From Streptococcus mitis (GTDB taxonomy: Bacteria > Bacillota > Bacilli > Lactobacillales > Streptococcaceae), in assembly GCF_901542415.1 (NCBI RefSeq), contig NZ_CABEHV010000004.1, positions 2,029,501 through 2,093,500 of the forward strand: a stretch of DNA of 64,000 bases, written 5' to 3'. Numbering within the stretch: the first letter of the stretch is position 1; each line of letters begins with the position of its first letter. The notes below the pieces were generated by a model, which did not search any database, was not told where the DNA came from, and worked only from the letters and a program-made list of their open reading frames with translations. This document shows, one piece after another, positions 57,545-64,000 of this stretch. Both the position numbers and the translations under genes were made by a program.

Positions 57545-57895
57545 TTAGAAAGGACGAATTTCGTCCTTTCTTTTTTGATGTTTAGAGCGATAAAACTCCG
57601 TTTTTTGAAGTTTTCACAGTTTCGACAACCAAAGACATTTCGTTTGATAAGTTTGGTGAGATTATTGGTTGCTTCCAATTTTGCATTGGAATAGGGGAAT
57701 TGAAGAGCGTTGACGATTTTCTCTTTGTTCTTTAGAAAGGTTTTAAAGACAGTCTGAAAAGAAGATGAATCTGCTTTAGATTGTTCTCAATGAGTCCGAA
57801 AAATTTCTCGGGTTCCTTATTCTGAAAGTGAAAAAGCAAGAGTTGAAAGAGATTATAGTGGTGTCTATACTTAACAAAATCTAAAAGTTTTCTTT
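57545..57895 (-). pseudogene. Remnant of an ISL3-family (IS1167-like) transposase
   Basis: The minus strand reads LLDFVKYRHHYNLFQLLLFH, then FGLIENNL; after a frame change near 57780-57790 it reads QTVFKTFLKNKEKIVNALQ, then YSNAKLEATNNLTKLIKRN and finally NIKKERTKFVLS. This is the C-terminal third of IS1167-type transposases. The N-terminal part and inverted repeats are gone, so it is a dead scar between two surface-protein genes. Confidence 0.85.
57547..57576 (+). terminator. Adhesin terminator inside an IS remnant
   Basis: AGAAAGGACGA pairs with TCGTCCTTTCT and is followed by T's. On the minus strand the same bases encode the KERTKFVLS end of an ISL3-family transposase (see the pseudogene). 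Confidence 0.85.
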
Positions 57896-58264
57896 GTATA
57901 TTTTATAGGAACAATTGATTTCAATTTCTCTCTAGATAAAGTTTGAATTACTTCCTGTTTCTAAATTTTTACAAGTCACTTTTGAATATGGTTTGATTAA
58001 AAGAAAATCAGTAATTTTAAAAAAGAGCAAGTGATTTGTAAAGATGATATTCTTCTTAATTGATTGTAAAAATTACTAAGATTTATTTTAATATATTAAA
58101 TTTAGAATATGATAAAAGTAAGATAATAGAGTAATTATTAAAAATTTGAGTACTGAAGTGAAAGAAGTTCGAGCAATCATTTTAGGAGTAGTAAAGAAAA
58201 ATTATGCTTTTGATCTAAAATATATATATTTAAAAGTGAATAAATTGAAAATGAAATGAAAAAA

Positions 58265-58293
58265 TTGACGTGTTAAGTAGATTGTTTTATAAT
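58265..58293 (+). promoter_or_regulatory. Sialidase gene promoter
   Basis: TTGACG (58265-58270), exactly 17 bases, TATAAT (58288-58293). The leader to ATG 58371 would be about 70 bases. Confidence 0.8.
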
Positions 58294-58300
58294 TAAATTT

Positions 58301-64000
<5,700 letters not shown>

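Overview
The window comes from a mitis-group streptococcus (the S. pneumoniae / S. mitis / S. oralis / S. infantis neighbourhood). The evidence is near-identity, as I remember them, of PsaA, MetF, HMG-CoA synthase and the scr genes to their pneumococcal relatives, two BOX repeats, extended -10 promoters, an IS1167-like transposase scar, and YSIRK/LPXTG surface proteins. I cannot fix the species. Several blocks found here side by side are, as I recall, apart in S. pneumoniae, so local order differs from that reference.

Layout. 1-6808: end of priA, then fmt, rsmB, phpP and stkP (a Ser/Thr phosphatase-kinase pair with 3 PASTA repeats) and a two-gene ThrE-type exporter. 6933-9379: mvaS-mvaA of the mevalonate pathway. 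9532-15234: sucrose locus, with scrR-scrB divergent from scrA-scrK and operator-like sites between them. 15235-15553 holds a strongly structured non-coding stretch between two copies of a terminator. 15554-16171: a TVP38/DedA-type membrane protein.

16355-24740 is the accessory part: type I restriction-modification (hsdRMS), a proteasome/HslV-fold Ntn-hydrolase gene coupled to a HigA-like regulator, a DUF1722 gene overlapping a T4 endonuclease V-like gene, and a HigB/HigA toxin-antitoxin pair. 25094-28311: metE-metF behind a MET-box. 28390-28805: a putative small RNA and structured leader before pnp. 28806-34352: pnp, cysE, a GNAT protein, cysS and mrnC. Then a PucR-type regulator, msmK, relA and dtd, two paralogous small membrane proteins, a PnuC-like transporter, psaR, tpx, and the manganese transporter psaBCA divergent from pepO, followed by a lipoprotein and a metallo-beta-lactamase-fold hydrolase.

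49367-64000 is a surface-protein region: a CshA-type fibrillar adhesin of about 2,700 codons with an amber codon inside its signal peptide, an IS1167-like scar that supplies its terminator, and a sialidase gene that runs off the window while repeating a 753-bp unit encoding G5-like domains. The two surface proteins share mucin-binding-type modules.

Best candidates for something new: the Ntn-hydrolase/HigA-like pair beside the restriction system, the structured RNAs at 15292-15427 and 28405-28630, the amber codon in the adhesin, and the 753-bp repeats in the sialidase.
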